Source: Elusimicrobiales bacterium (GTDB lineage Bacteria > Elusimicrobiota > Elusimicrobia > Elusimicrobiales > UBA9959). From it: 64,000 nucleotides of DNA. Below the pieces are notes generated by a model. The model was given only the letters and a program-made list of their open reading frames with translations, was not told the origin of the DNA and did not search any database. This document shows, piece after piece, positions 41,670 to 49,040 of this stretch (its first letter is position 1; the number at the start of each line of letters is the position of its first letter). A program made the translations under genes and the position numbers. Where the stretch lies: contig JAQTOU010000002.1 in assembly GCA_028713125.1 (NCBI GenBank), positions 206,583 through 270,582 on the forward strand. The letters are read 5' to 3'.

Positions 41670-42398
41670 ATGGCAACTGAAATTTTATTCGGAATAAATA
41701 CCGCGGAGGAGATACTGAAGGCCGGCAGGCGCAAGGTCATCCGGCTGGTTATTTCCCGCAATGAAAAAAATCAGCGCGTGACCGACCTGGCCTCCCTCGC
41801 CCGCAAGACCGGGGTGCGGATAGATTTTTGCGACCAGCGCACGATAGAGAAGCTTGCTGAAGGCGGGCATCATCAGGGCGTGATCATAGAGACCGAGCAG
41901 ATGGGCAAGGTGGACGTGGACGAAGCCATCGGGCTTGAGAAAGACCTCAAGAAAACGGTGTGGGCCGGCCTTGACGGGATAACCGACCCGATGAACCTGG
42001 GCGCGATAATCAGGTCCGCCGCCTGCCTGGGCGTCTCAACTGTGATACTCCCCGAGCGCCGCTCCGCCGGCCTCACCCCCACGGCCCACAAAGCCGCGTC
42101 TGGCGCGATGGAGCGGATCAATATTATAGAAGTGGTCAATCTCAACCAGACCATCATCAAGCTGAAGGCGAAAGGTTTCTGGATCTACGGCCTGGACATG
42201 GGCGGCCAGGCGCTGCCCAAAGTGGACTTCACCCTGCCCGCTTTCATAATAATCGGTTCCGAAGGCACGGGCCTGCACGAAAAAACCCGCGAGCACTGCG
42301 ACGTAATCGTCTCCGTCCCCCAGAAAGGCGGCGTAGAAAGCCTGAACGCCAGCAACGCCGCCGCCATAGTCTTCTACGAACTCTCCAAAAAAATATAA
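41670..42398 (+). CDS. rlmB: 23S rRNA 2'-O-ribose methyltransferase, RlmB/TrmH family
   Basis: The protein has 242 residues of the SpoU/TrmH knotted methyltransferase family. An N-terminal L30e-like substrate domain starts ATEILFGINTAEEILKAG, and the catalytic part has the three SpoU motifs: DGITDPMNLGAIIRSA, FIIIGSEGTGLHEKT, and VSVPQKGGVESLNASNAAAI. RlmB methylates G2251 in the peptidyl-transferase region of 23S rRNA. The closest alternatives are TrmH and related rRNA or tRNA methylases, so the exact target is likely but not certain. It probably forms an operon with pfkA. Confidence 0.9.
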   Translation: MATEILFGINTAEEILKAGRRKVIRLVISRNEKNQRVTDLASLARKTGVRIDFCDQRTIEKLAEGGHHQGVIIETEQMGKVDVDEAIGLEKDLKKTVWAGLDGITDPMNLGAIIRSAACLGVSTVILPERRSAGLTPTAHKAASGAMERINIIEVVNLNQTIIKLKAKGFWIYGLDMGGQALPKVDFTLPAFIIIGSEGTGLHEKTREHCDVIVSVPQKGGVESLNASNAAAIVFYELSKKI

Positions 42399-42428
42399 CA
42401 GAAAAGCAGAACCGCGAGATGTGAAGTC

Positions 42429-42560
42429 GGGGCCTACCGCGAGGGCAGGAACGAAAAACACGTTCGGCCACACCGTGGCCTCACTCGGTATTCGCCCGCC
42501 GGGCTATGCAACCGGCGGGCTCAACGACGGTTTTTCTTATCCTGCCCCCGCGGTCTCCCC
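42429..42560 (-). repeat. Structured repeat, copy A
   Basis: A long outer stem (42429-42459 with 42530-42560) encloses two hairpins: ggccac-acc-gtggcc at 42467-42481, and gcccgccgg with ccggcgggc near 42494-42520. A second copy lies at 48892-49005. The hairpin core is nearly identical in both, while the stems differ by paired changes. The orientation is given as minus because copy B lies in the sense of the pfa-ole message. A TATAAT on the minus strand at 42577-42572 could start transcription just before it. Confidence 0.7.
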
Positions 42561-42627
42561 TCCATTAAAATATTATAAGGAAGTCTCTTTATTCCGGCAT
42601 TCTTTTCTCGCGCCGTCAGGCGCCGGA

Positions 42628-42784
42628 GGGGAGGAGGGGGCGTGGGTTCGCAGGGCCTTCTCGGAGGCCGGAGCTTACGTAAGAGCGGGAAAGGCCGGGT
42701 GGCCAGCAGGCCACTGCAGTGAGAGGAGGTGCGGCCACGGTGTGGCCGACGCCGTGCCCTGCGGGCCCACACCCCCTCCTCCCC
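42628..42784. repeat. Second palindromic element in the spacer
   Basis: Arms of 29 bases (42628-42656 and 42756-42784) pair at 26 positions. Between them are several small hairpins, including ggccac-ggt-gtggcc, the exact reverse complement of the core hairpin of copies A and B. The element may be a distant, inverted member of the same family. Confidence 0.65.
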
Positions 42785-42825
42785 GACTTGGCATCTCGCG
42801 GTGCAGTTTCTTTAATTGCCGGAAT

Positions 42826-42909
42826 AAAAAGACGACGCTGGCCCGTGCCAGCGTCTGTCTCCCTCAAAATCCGGAGCAGGAAGCAACCGTCGATAAGGTG
42901 TCCCGCTCC
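42826..42909 (-). ncRNA. Candidate small RNA of about 84 nt
   Basis: A minus-strand transcript from the promoter at 42943-42916 would begin at 42909 with GGAGCGGGA, which pairs with TCCTGCTCC some 20 bases later to form a 9-bp stem with one wobble. It ends in a textbook terminator: GACGCTGGC, loop ACGG, GCCAGCGTC, then GTCTTTTT, finishing near 42826. No open frame fits between. I do not recognise it as 6S, SRP RNA, tmRNA, RNase P RNA or a known riboswitch. It could be a trans-acting regulator. Confidence 0.6.
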
Positions 42910-42915
42910 AAAAAT

Positions 42916-42943
42916 ATTATAGCAGAAAAAACTTATTTGTCAA
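42916..42943 (-). promoter_or_regulatory. Near-consensus promoter of the candidate small RNA
   Basis: On the minus strand TTGACA (42943-42938), 16 bases, TATAAT (42921-42916). Just upstream is the 12-base palindrome ttgacatgtcaa at 42955-42966, a possible regulator site. The promoter reads away from mltA into the gene-free spacer. Confidence 0.75.
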
Positions 42944-42973
42944 GGGGCAAAGACTTGACATGTCAATAGGCGC

Positions 42974-44242
42974 TTACTTTATTATAAAGAGATAGAGCTC
43001 GCCGGGGGCTTTCATGGAGGAAGCCTCGGTCTCCGCCGTGGAGCCCGTGCCCCAGAAGAGGTCCACGCGGCCCGGGCCGCGTATCGCGGAGCCGGTGTCG
43101 TGGGTGGAGATGAAGCGGTTGAAATCCTTGAAGCTTACCCCGGCGCCCTGGGCTACCGGCCGTTTGGACTTAAGCAGTCCGAACAAGCCCAGCGGCACAT
43201 ATTTCGGATCGATAGCGATGGAGCGCCCCGCGGTGAGAGCGCGGCCTATCGCGCCGTAAGGCAGGCTGTCCTTGGGGCGGGATTTGAAAAAGATATAGCG
43301 CGGGTTAAGGTCCGCCAGGCGCTCCTCGCGCGGCCCTTGCTCCGACAGGTACTTTATAAAATCCTTGAAGGACATCCCCGGGATCTCCCCGCAGTCTATC
43401 AGTATCTTCTGCACGCTGCGGAAAGGATGCCCGTTCGCGCCGTCAAAGCCCGCCCGGAGGTAATCCCCGTCAGGGAAGCGCAGCACGCCCGAGCCCTGTA
43501 TCTGCAGAAGCATTATCTGCGACGGGTGGGCAGACCAGACCAGCTCGAGCCCCTGCCCCGAAAGTTTCCCGGAGTGTATCTCCTGCCTTGAATAATGCTG
43601 TACCAGCTTTCCGGCCTCATCAAAGCGGCCGTAGTCGAAGTCGACTCCCATCGCCGGGGTGGTCTTTACCAGGTCCGCCGGTTTCAGGTGCACGGCGTAT
43701 TTGTGCGTCTCGTCCGGCGTCTTTGTTACCTGTATCTCCGCTTCGTAATAGCCGGTGATAACCGTTTTTCCGGTGCCGTCGTCGGCGGAGGCGCGGTAGA
43801 TCCTAAAGCGGCTTTTCAGCGCGGCGAGGAGCTCCTCAGGAGGCAGGCCGGCGGAGAAGAGGTCTGTAAGGGCCTTGATCGTAGCGCGCAGGCGCGCCGC
43901 ATCGTAGGCGTCAGGTCCTAGCTGTATTTTCGCGGAATCCGGGCGCGCGTTCCAGTAGTCCAGGTCGGTCTTTAGAATTTCCAGGATCCCCGCGCGCTCC
44001 AGGTCGTCGGCTGGCAGCGGCAGCTTGATCCCGTCGACTTCGGCCACTTCCTTAACTGCCGGGGCGTCGGTATATTCTTCGGCGGCCTTGAGGGAGTTTA
44101 ATTTGGGGCAGGAGTCCAGCGTATCGGCCGGCTGGTCAGGAGAGGGAAGAATAATATCCGCGCGCTGCGGTGCGTACCAGGGGCCCCGGGAGAAAGCCGC
44201 CGCAGGCAGGAGTACAAGAAGGATAAAGGCGGACAGCTTCAT
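42974..44242 (-). CDS. mltA: Lytic murein transglycosylase A (MltA) family protein
   Basis: MltA cuts the glycan strands of peptidoglycan in the periplasm, leaving anhydromuramic ends. The 422 residues have a signal peptide (KLSAFILLVLLPAAAFSRG), a family-typical VITGYYEAEIQV, VWSAHPSQIMLLQIQGSGVL and the C-terminal 3D domain with the catalytic Asp in HDTGSAIRGPGRVDLFWGTG. There is no lipobox Cys, unlike the E. coli protein, so it may be soluble in the periplasm. It lies 48 bases after oleD in the same direction and may be the last gene of that message. Confidence 0.93.
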   Translation of the reverse strand: MKLSAFILLVLLPAAAFSRGPWYAPQRADIILPSPDQPADTLDSCPKLNSLKAAEEYTDAPAVKEVAEVDGIKLPLPADDLERAGILEILKTDLDYWNARPDSAKIQLGPDAYDAARLRATIKALTDLFSAGLPPEELLAALKSRFRIYRASADDGTGKTVITGYYEAEIQVTKTPDETHKYAVHLKPADLVKTTPAMGVDFDYGRFDEAGKLVQHYSRQEIHSGKLSGQGLELVWSAHPSQIMLLQIQGSGVLRFPDGDYLRAGFDGANGHPFRSVQKILIDCGEIPGMSFKDFIKYLSEQGPREERLADLNPRYIFFKSRPKDSLPYGAIGRALTAGRSIAIDPKYVPLGLFGLLKSKRPVAQGAGVSFKDFNRFISTHDTGSAIRGPGRVDLFWGTGSTAETEASSMKAPGELYLFIIK

Positions 44243-44290
44243 AAAGAAAATACTACATAAAGGGACGAGCTAAATCAATGAGGGGTGGCC

Positions 44291-45286
44291 TCAAGATCGC
44301 GGCGACTTGAACCATTCTTCAAGCCGCCTCATCCCCTGCTCTATTGTCACACCCGGCGCGTAGCCAAGGTCTCGCCGCGCGGCGGAGATGTCGAACCAGT
44401 GGGCGGTGGTGAGCTGCTGCAGCACAAAGCGCGTAAGGGGCGGCTCGGTCTTTATCCCGGCCAGACGCCAGAAGGTTTCCATCGCGGCCGCGGCCGCGTA
44501 AGCCGGGCCGTAAGGGACTTTTTTAACCGCGGGGCCGGTCCCGGCGGCCGCCAGGATCAGGTTTATTATGTCCCAGTTCGGGCGCGGATCTCCCTGCGAA
44601 ATAAAATAGGCCTTCCCGGCGCAAGGCGCGGCGGGCGAAAGTTTCTCCGCGGCCAGCCAGTGGGCCAAAGCGGCGTCGTCGATATAAGTGGTGTCTATCA
44701 GCTTGTTGAAATCACCGATGCGGCGTATTTTCCCGGCCCGGCCTTTGGCTACTATCCCGGAGACAAGGTGGTCGTGTCCGGGGCCCCAGACCAGGTGCGG
44801 CCTTAAAGCGACGGTAGAAAATTCCGGGGAGTTAGCGGCCAGGACCAGCTGCTCGGCGCGGGCTTTGGTTTCCGCGTAATAGGAGTCGAAGCTGGCCGGA
44901 TAGGGTGCGGTCTCATTCCAGCCTTCAACGTCCCCGCCGGCGAAGACCACGCTCGGGGAGCTGGTAAAGATGAAGCGGGAAACCTCGGCGGCCTTTGCGG
45001 CTTCCAGGAGATTGGCCGTGCCGCTCACGTTCGTTTCGTAAAAGTCGCTGTAGCGGCCCCACATCCCCACTTTGGCCGCGACATGGAAGACTGTGTCGCA
45101 GCCCGTGCAGGCGGCGGCCGCCGCTTCCCTGTCGTGGAGGTCTCCTCTCAGGCATTCGACGCCCAGTTTCGCGAGCGGCGGGTATTCCCCGCGCGAAAAA
45201 GTGCGCGCCTGGACGCCCCTGGCGAGCAGGAGTTTTATGATAGCCCCGCCCAGGAAGCCCCCGCCGCCTGTCACCAGCGCTTTCAT
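44291..45286 (-). CDS. oleD: OleD, 2-alkyl-3-ketoalkanoate reductase
   Basis: OleD uses NADPH to reduce the 2-alkyl-3-keto acid made by OleA to the 2-alkyl-3-hydroxy acid, the second chemical step of long-chain olefin formation. The 331 residues are an extended short-chain dehydrogenase: nucleotide motif VTGGGGFLGGAI (residues 5-16), FHVAAKVGMWG typical of OleD, SSPSVVFAG, catalytic Tyr 137 and Lys 141 (YAETK), and LRPHLVWGPGHDHLV. Its ATG overlaps the oleC stop by four bases. It is the last ole gene here. Confidence 0.93.
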   Translation of the reverse strand: MKALVTGGGGFLGGAIIKLLLARGVQARTFSRGEYPPLAKLGVECLRGDLHDREAAAAACTGCDTVFHVAAKVGMWGRYSDFYETNVSGTANLLEAAKAAEVSRFIFTSSPSVVFAGGDVEGWNETAPYPASFDSYYAETKARAEQLVLAANSPEFSTVALRPHLVWGPGHDHLVSGIVAKGRAGKIRRIGDFNKLIDTTYIDDAALAHWLAAEKLSPAAPCAGKAYFISQGDPRPNWDIINLILAAAGTGPAVKKVPYGPAYAAAAAMETFWRLAGIKTEPPLTRFVLQQLTTAHWFDISAARRDLGYAPGVTIEQGMRRLEEWFKSPRS

Positions 45287-46893
45287 GAGCTTAACCCCGT
45301 AGTCTGTTCTTCCGCCCAGGCGGCGAGTTTCTCCCTGGAGATCTTCGCGTTATGCCTTATGTCTACGGGGAAGCCGGGATGGCAGAGGATGTTCTTTATG
45401 TTCCTGGTATGCTCGTGCGCGGCGCCTAAAGCCAGCAGCTCCCCGCGCAGGGCCGGGCGCTCCGGGATGCCCTTTTCAAGCTCCACGCAGAGCACCGGCG
45501 TCTGCCTGCCCGCCGGGCCGCGGCCTACCAGCGCGGTGCGGCGCACTTCGCGGTGGGCGTTGAAAACGGCTTCGCAGGGTATGGTAAAAAGCGTTCCCGC
45601 CGCGGTCGTTACGCGGTGGCTTTTGCGGCCGCAGAACCAAAGCCGCCCTTCGGCGTCTTTCCAGCCGGTGTCCCCCATGCGGTGGTAGAGCTCTCCTCCG
45701 GCGCCGCGTATTTTCGCCAGCGAAGTGCTTTCTTCCCTGCCGAAATATTCCGGCGAGACCACCGGGCCTTTGACCGCTATTTCGCCTATCTCACCGGTCC
45801 CGGCCAAAAGGGCGTCGGACCAGCCCTGGATAGGTTCGTCAGAGATGCGGATTATGAAAGTTTCCATCCCTTCCCATGTCCTGCCGACGCAGATGCCAGG
45901 TAGGCCGGGAGGGAGCGAGGCCAGTTCCGCGCCCGAGATGCAGGAGACCGGCAGCGCCTCCGTGGCGCCGTAAGGCGTGAAGATCTGCGTTTCGGCCGCC
46001 AGCATCTTTTTCATCCGCGCTATTACCGCTGGGGAAACCGGGGCGCCGCAGGAGATGACGCGCTTGAGGGACGGCAGGGCGGCCCCGCGCTTTTCCCCGT
46101 AGCGGCTGAGCGTGTCCAACAGGGCCGGGGAGCCGAAAAGCTGTACGGCTTTGTGGTCATTTATCAGGCCGGAGAGCATCTCGGGGTCTACGGCGGCTGG
46201 GCGGGTAAAGTCCATCCTGGGGATAACGATGGTGAGCCCGAGCGCTACGTCGAAAAGGGCGAAGAGCGGGAAAGTGGGAACGGAATTGAACCCCGGCTCT
46301 ATACTGAAATATTCTTTGAGCATCCTGGCCTGTGCCGAGAACATAGAATGGGTATAAACCGCGCCTTTAGGGGCGCCGGTGCTGCCCGAAGTGAACAGTA
46401 TGGCCGCAGTTTCAACGGCGCTTCCCGGGGCTGCCGCTCCTTCGCCGAGGCGCCGGATATCCGCCAGGGTGAAGCCGCCCCAGAGCCATTTTCGGCCTAC
46501 AGTTATGCGGACGCGAATTGACTTGGCGGCCCAGCGCAGAAGCAGGCGCGCGGCGTGCGCTTTCGGTACGCCTATAAAAGCTTCCGGCTTCGATTCTTCG
46601 AGGCAGGCCCGCATATTGGCGGGCCCTATGCCCGGGTCTATCAGCACTATGACGGCGCCGGCGCGGAAAAGGGCGAAAGTGAGGGCCACGAATTCTATGG
46701 AGGGCGGGACCATGAGGGCCGCGCGGAGCCCCGGCTTTATCCCGGCGGCGGAAAGGCCGGCGGCCAGGCGCGAGATCTCAAGTTCGAGGTCCCTGAAGGA
46801 AATGGCCCTGTCGCCGTCTATCACGGCGGGGCTGTCCGGCATAGCGGCGGCCAGTTCGGAGATCAAAGACGAAATATTTTTAAGCTCAGGCAT
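45283..46893 (-). CDS. oleC: OleC, beta-lactone synthetase
   Basis: OleC uses ATP to close the 2-alkyl-3-hydroxy acid into a beta-lactone. The 536 residues are an AMP-forming ligase: P-loop LFTSGSTGAPKGAVYTH, the TPYGATEALPVS motif characteristic of OleC, and YHRMGDTGWKDAEGRLWFCG followed by RKSHRV. The combination ATEALPV with FCGRKSHRV separates OleC from ordinary acyl-CoA synthetases. It starts 24 bases after the oleB stop and overlaps oleD by four bases. Confidence 0.94.
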   Translation of the reverse strand: MPELKNISSLISELAAAMPDSPAVIDGDRAISFRDLELEISRLAAGLSAAGIKPGLRAALMVPPSIEFVALTFALFRAGAVIVLIDPGIGPANMRACLEESKPEAFIGVPKAHAARLLLRWAAKSIRVRITVGRKWLWGGFTLADIRRLGEGAAAPGSAVETAAILFTSGSTGAPKGAVYTHSMFSAQARMLKEYFSIEPGFNSVPTFPLFALFDVALGLTIVIPRMDFTRPAAVDPEMLSGLINDHKAVQLFGSPALLDTLSRYGEKRGAALPSLKRVISCGAPVSPAVIARMKKMLAAETQIFTPYGATEALPVSCISGAELASLPPGLPGICVGRTWEGMETFIIRISDEPIQGWSDALLAGTGEIGEIAVKGPVVSPEYFGREESTSLAKIRGAGGELYHRMGDTGWKDAEGRLWFCGRKSHRVTTAAGTLFTIPCEAVFNAHREVRRTALVGRGPAGRQTPVLCVELEKGIPERPALRGELLALGAAHEHTRNIKNILCHPGFPVDIRHNAKISREKLAAWAEEQTTGLSS

Positions 46894-46917
46894 TTTTTAC
46901 CGCCGTCCGCCCCGCGC

Positions 46918-47835
46918 TTAATAGAGTTCCTTCCTGGCAAGGAAGTTCTTTATCAGCGGGATGACTTCTTTCTGCGCGTCCTCGAGGATATAATGCCCGC
47001 AGTCGGGGAAACTGTGGATCTCGGCGCCCGGGAACCTGCGCGTCCATTCTTCGAGGAAATGGCGGTCGAAAACGAAGTCTTTCAGCCCCCAGCAGATCAG
47101 CATCGGCAGCGAGGAGAGCGAGCCCAGCTTTTCCTGGGTTTCCAGGGCGACGGCGTAGGCTTTGTCGCCCGGGGCGAGCGGTATGTCCTCGACGAAGCGC
47201 AGGGTGGCTATGCGGTTGGCCCAGCTGTTATAGGGAGCGGCGTAGGCGCGGCGGAGTTCCCGGCTCATGCGGCGGCGCTTGCAGCCTACCCAGGCCGCGC
47301 CGCGCGCGAAGGCGTTAAAGCCGCGTATCAGCGCGGCGCCGAGGGGCGTGCGGCAAAGGCGCAGGGCGGCGGGAAAAGATTTTCCCGGCGGCAGCAGGAA
47401 GGCGCCGGTATTCAGGATCACCAGCCTGCTTATCCGCTCCGGATGCCTGGCGGCGTAGGTCAGGCCTATCATGCCGCCCCAGTCATGAACTACCAGGGTT
47501 ATTTTTTCCTTAACGCCAAGGCTGTCGAGGAGGAACTCGAGGTCGTCCACCCGGCTCTTCAAAGTGTAGTCGTAGCGGTCGTCCCCGGGTTTTTCGGAGA
47601 GGCCGCATCCTATATGGTCGGGCGCGATGACCCGGTTGGTGTCGCGGAGGGCAAGAGCAAGGTTGCGGTAATAAAAGGACCAGGAGGGATTGCCGTGGAC
47701 CATTACTACGGGGGCGCCTTTGCCCTCGTCCAGGTAATGCATCTTCAGCCCGCTTTTAAGGGCGAGGAATTTGCCGGTAAAGGGGAAGAGGGCCGCTGTA
47801 ACTCCGTCAGGAAGATAAGGATTCATGTTCACCAT
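46918..47835 (-). CDS. oleB: OleB, beta-lactone decarboxylase
   Basis: OleB removes carbon dioxide from the beta-lactone to give the final cis-olefin. The 305 residues are an alpha/beta hydrolase of the haloalkane-dehalogenase group: oxyanion motif VMVHGNPSWSF (about 45-55), APDHIGCGLSEKP, nucleophile Asp 118 in VVHDWGGMIG, and the general-base His in DCGHYILED. The haloalkane-dehalogenase-like context GNPSW is standard for OleB. It overlaps oleA by seven bases. In some bacteria oleB and oleC are fused; here they are separate. Confidence 0.92.
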   Translation of the reverse strand: MVNMNPYLPDGVTAALFPFTGKFLALKSGLKMHYLDEGKGAPVVMVHGNPSWSFYYRNLALALRDTNRVIAPDHIGCGLSEKPGDDRYDYTLKSRVDDLEFLLDSLGVKEKITLVVHDWGGMIGLTYAARHPERISRLVILNTGAFLLPPGKSFPAALRLCRTPLGAALIRGFNAFARGAAWVGCKRRRMSRELRRAYAAPYNSWANRIATLRFVEDIPLAPGDKAYAVALETQEKLGSLSSLPMLICWGLKDFVFDRHFLEEWTRRFPGAEIHSFPDCGHYILEDAQKEVIPLIKNFLARKELY

Positions 47836-48848
47836 TTTACCCCGAGCATTATAGTGTTCAGACCGCTGCCTATGCCCAGGAACGCCACGGTATCTCCGGC
47901 GGCCAGGAATTCCCTCTCGTCCGCTATCGCGGCCGCGGCGGGCAGGGCCACGGTGCCCATATTGCCCAGGTACTCGTAGGTGGAAAAATCTTTGGACTCG
48001 GGTATGCCGAGCGCGTTCAGGACGTTCTTCTTATGCGCGCCTCCTACCTGGTGGCAGATGACTTTGCCGAAGTCCTCCGCGCTAAGGTTCAGCTCGGCCA
48101 GGAGATCTTTCCAGGTCTGCTGCCCTAGGGCGACTCCGTGCTTCAGTACCGCCGTCGCGTCGGTGGACATATGGTCGCGGTGCCAGATGCAGAGCTTGTT
48201 ATGTTCGCAGGCCGAGCGGTAGACGCCGCCCAGCAGCCTGTGCTTTTTGTGGGGGCCGCCGAAAGAGCCGTCGGTCAGGACTACTGCGACGGCGCCCGAG
48301 CCGCCGGTGAGCGTGGCCAGTGAAAGGCGGAAATTATCGAAAGACCTGTCGACCAGCATGGAGGCTATCATGCTGTCGTTTATTTCCCGGGAGGATTCGC
48401 AGGAGACTACCATGCCGGCCTTGATCTGGCCGAGCTCTATCCGGTTGGCTATATCGAGGATGCCGTTGAGGACGCCAAGGCAGGCGTTGGAGATGTCGAA
48501 GACGGCGGTGGAGGGGTTGACGCAGAGTTTGTGGGCTACGGCGGTGGCGGTGGCGGGTTCGCTGTGCTCGCGGCAGACGCCGGCGTAGATGAGGGCGCCG
48601 AGGTCGGCGGCGTTGAGGTCGGCCTGTTCGAGGGCTTTGCGGCCGGCGCTCGCGGCGCCCTCGGAGAGGGCGAAGCCCTGGTTCCACCAGCGGCGCTCGC
48701 GGATGCCGGTGAGGGCTTCGAGCTGGCCGGGGGGGATATGGAGGGAGTCGAGCATCGGCAATATGCGTTTCTCGAGTTCGGAGGATGTGACCACGTTGGG
48801 GCCGAGCTCATAACCGATAGCGTCTATAAAAACTTTTGAGTATTTCAT
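47829..48848 (-). CDS. oleA: OleA, acyl-CoA head-to-head condensing thiolase
   Basis: OleA joins two activated fatty acyl chains by a non-decarboxylative Claisen reaction to a 2-alkyl-3-keto acid, the first committed step of long-chain olefin or ketone synthesis. The 339 residues are a FabH-like thiolase with Cys 123 (DISNACLGVLNG), the OleA-specific Glu 97 (CREHSEPATATA), His 266 (ICHQVGGAH) and Asn 296 (YLGNMGTV). This Glu is the base that separates OleA from FabH. It is followed by a seven-base overlap with oleB. Upstream is the structured repeat B, then pfaC. Confidence 0.95.
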   Translation of the reverse strand: MKYSKVFIDAIGYELGPNVVTSSELEKRILPMLDSLHIPPGQLEALTGIRERRWWNQGFALSEGAASAGRKALEQADLNAADLGALIYAGVCREHSEPATATAVAHKLCVNPSTAVFDISNACLGVLNGILDIANRIELGQIKAGMVVSCESSREINDSMIASMLVDRSFDNFRLSLATLTGGSGAVAVVLTDGSFGGPHKKHRLLGGVYRSACEHNKLCIWHRDHMSTDATAVLKHGVALGQQTWKDLLAELNLSAEDFGKVICHQVGGAHKKNVLNALGIPESKDFSTYEYLGNMGTVALPAAAAIADEREFLAAGDTVAFLGIGSGLNTIMLGVKW

Positions 48849-48891
48849 TAAAAATCCAGTTTAACGGTTACAAGTTCTGACGCTTTGCGCC

Positions 48892-49005
48892 GCCTGGGCC
48901 GGAACGCAAAACACGCTCGGCCACACCGTGGCCTCGCTCGGTATTCGCCCTCCGCGCTTACGCAAGCGTCGGGCTCAACGACGGTTTTGCTAACCCGGCC
49001 CACGC
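48892..49005 (-). repeat. Structured repeat, copy B, between pfaC and oleA
   Basis: The outer stem (48892-48912 with 48984-49005) encloses the core hairpin ggccac-acc-gtggcc (48920-48934) and a second hairpin whose stem (cgctt with aagcg) replaces that of copy A. About 70 of 84 bases of the core match copy A at 42448-42530. It would lie in the message between pfaC and oleA and may set mRNA processing or relative expression. Confidence 0.7.
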
Positions 49006-49040
49006 GTCGCACGCGGGGCCGCTATAAATACAACGAATTT

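Larger units (their letters stand above)
42411..42802. repeat. Long-range inverted repeat bounding the RlmB-MltA spacer
   Basis: accgcgagatg followed by aagtcgggg at 42411-42432 is inverted at 42781-42802, with 20 of 22 positions paired. It encloses both structured elements of this spacer. A second inverted pair, 42583-42599 with 42817-42833 (16 of 17), crosses the first, so both cannot be arms of one simple element. The 575-base stretch between rlmB and mltA has no credible protein gene. Confidence 0.65.

Noticed and set aside
42826-42909. SRP (4.5S) RNA, because the opposite strand has ccggagcaggaagca
   Set aside because: The helix-8 consensus on the 5' side of the loop is missing and the promoter and terminator face the other way.
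42421-42969. 182-residue frame on the plus strand in the rlmB-mltA spacer, and several minus-strand frames of 67-83 residues
   Set aside because: All run through the palindromic repeats, have no ribosome site and read as Pro/Arg-rich low-complexity sequence.
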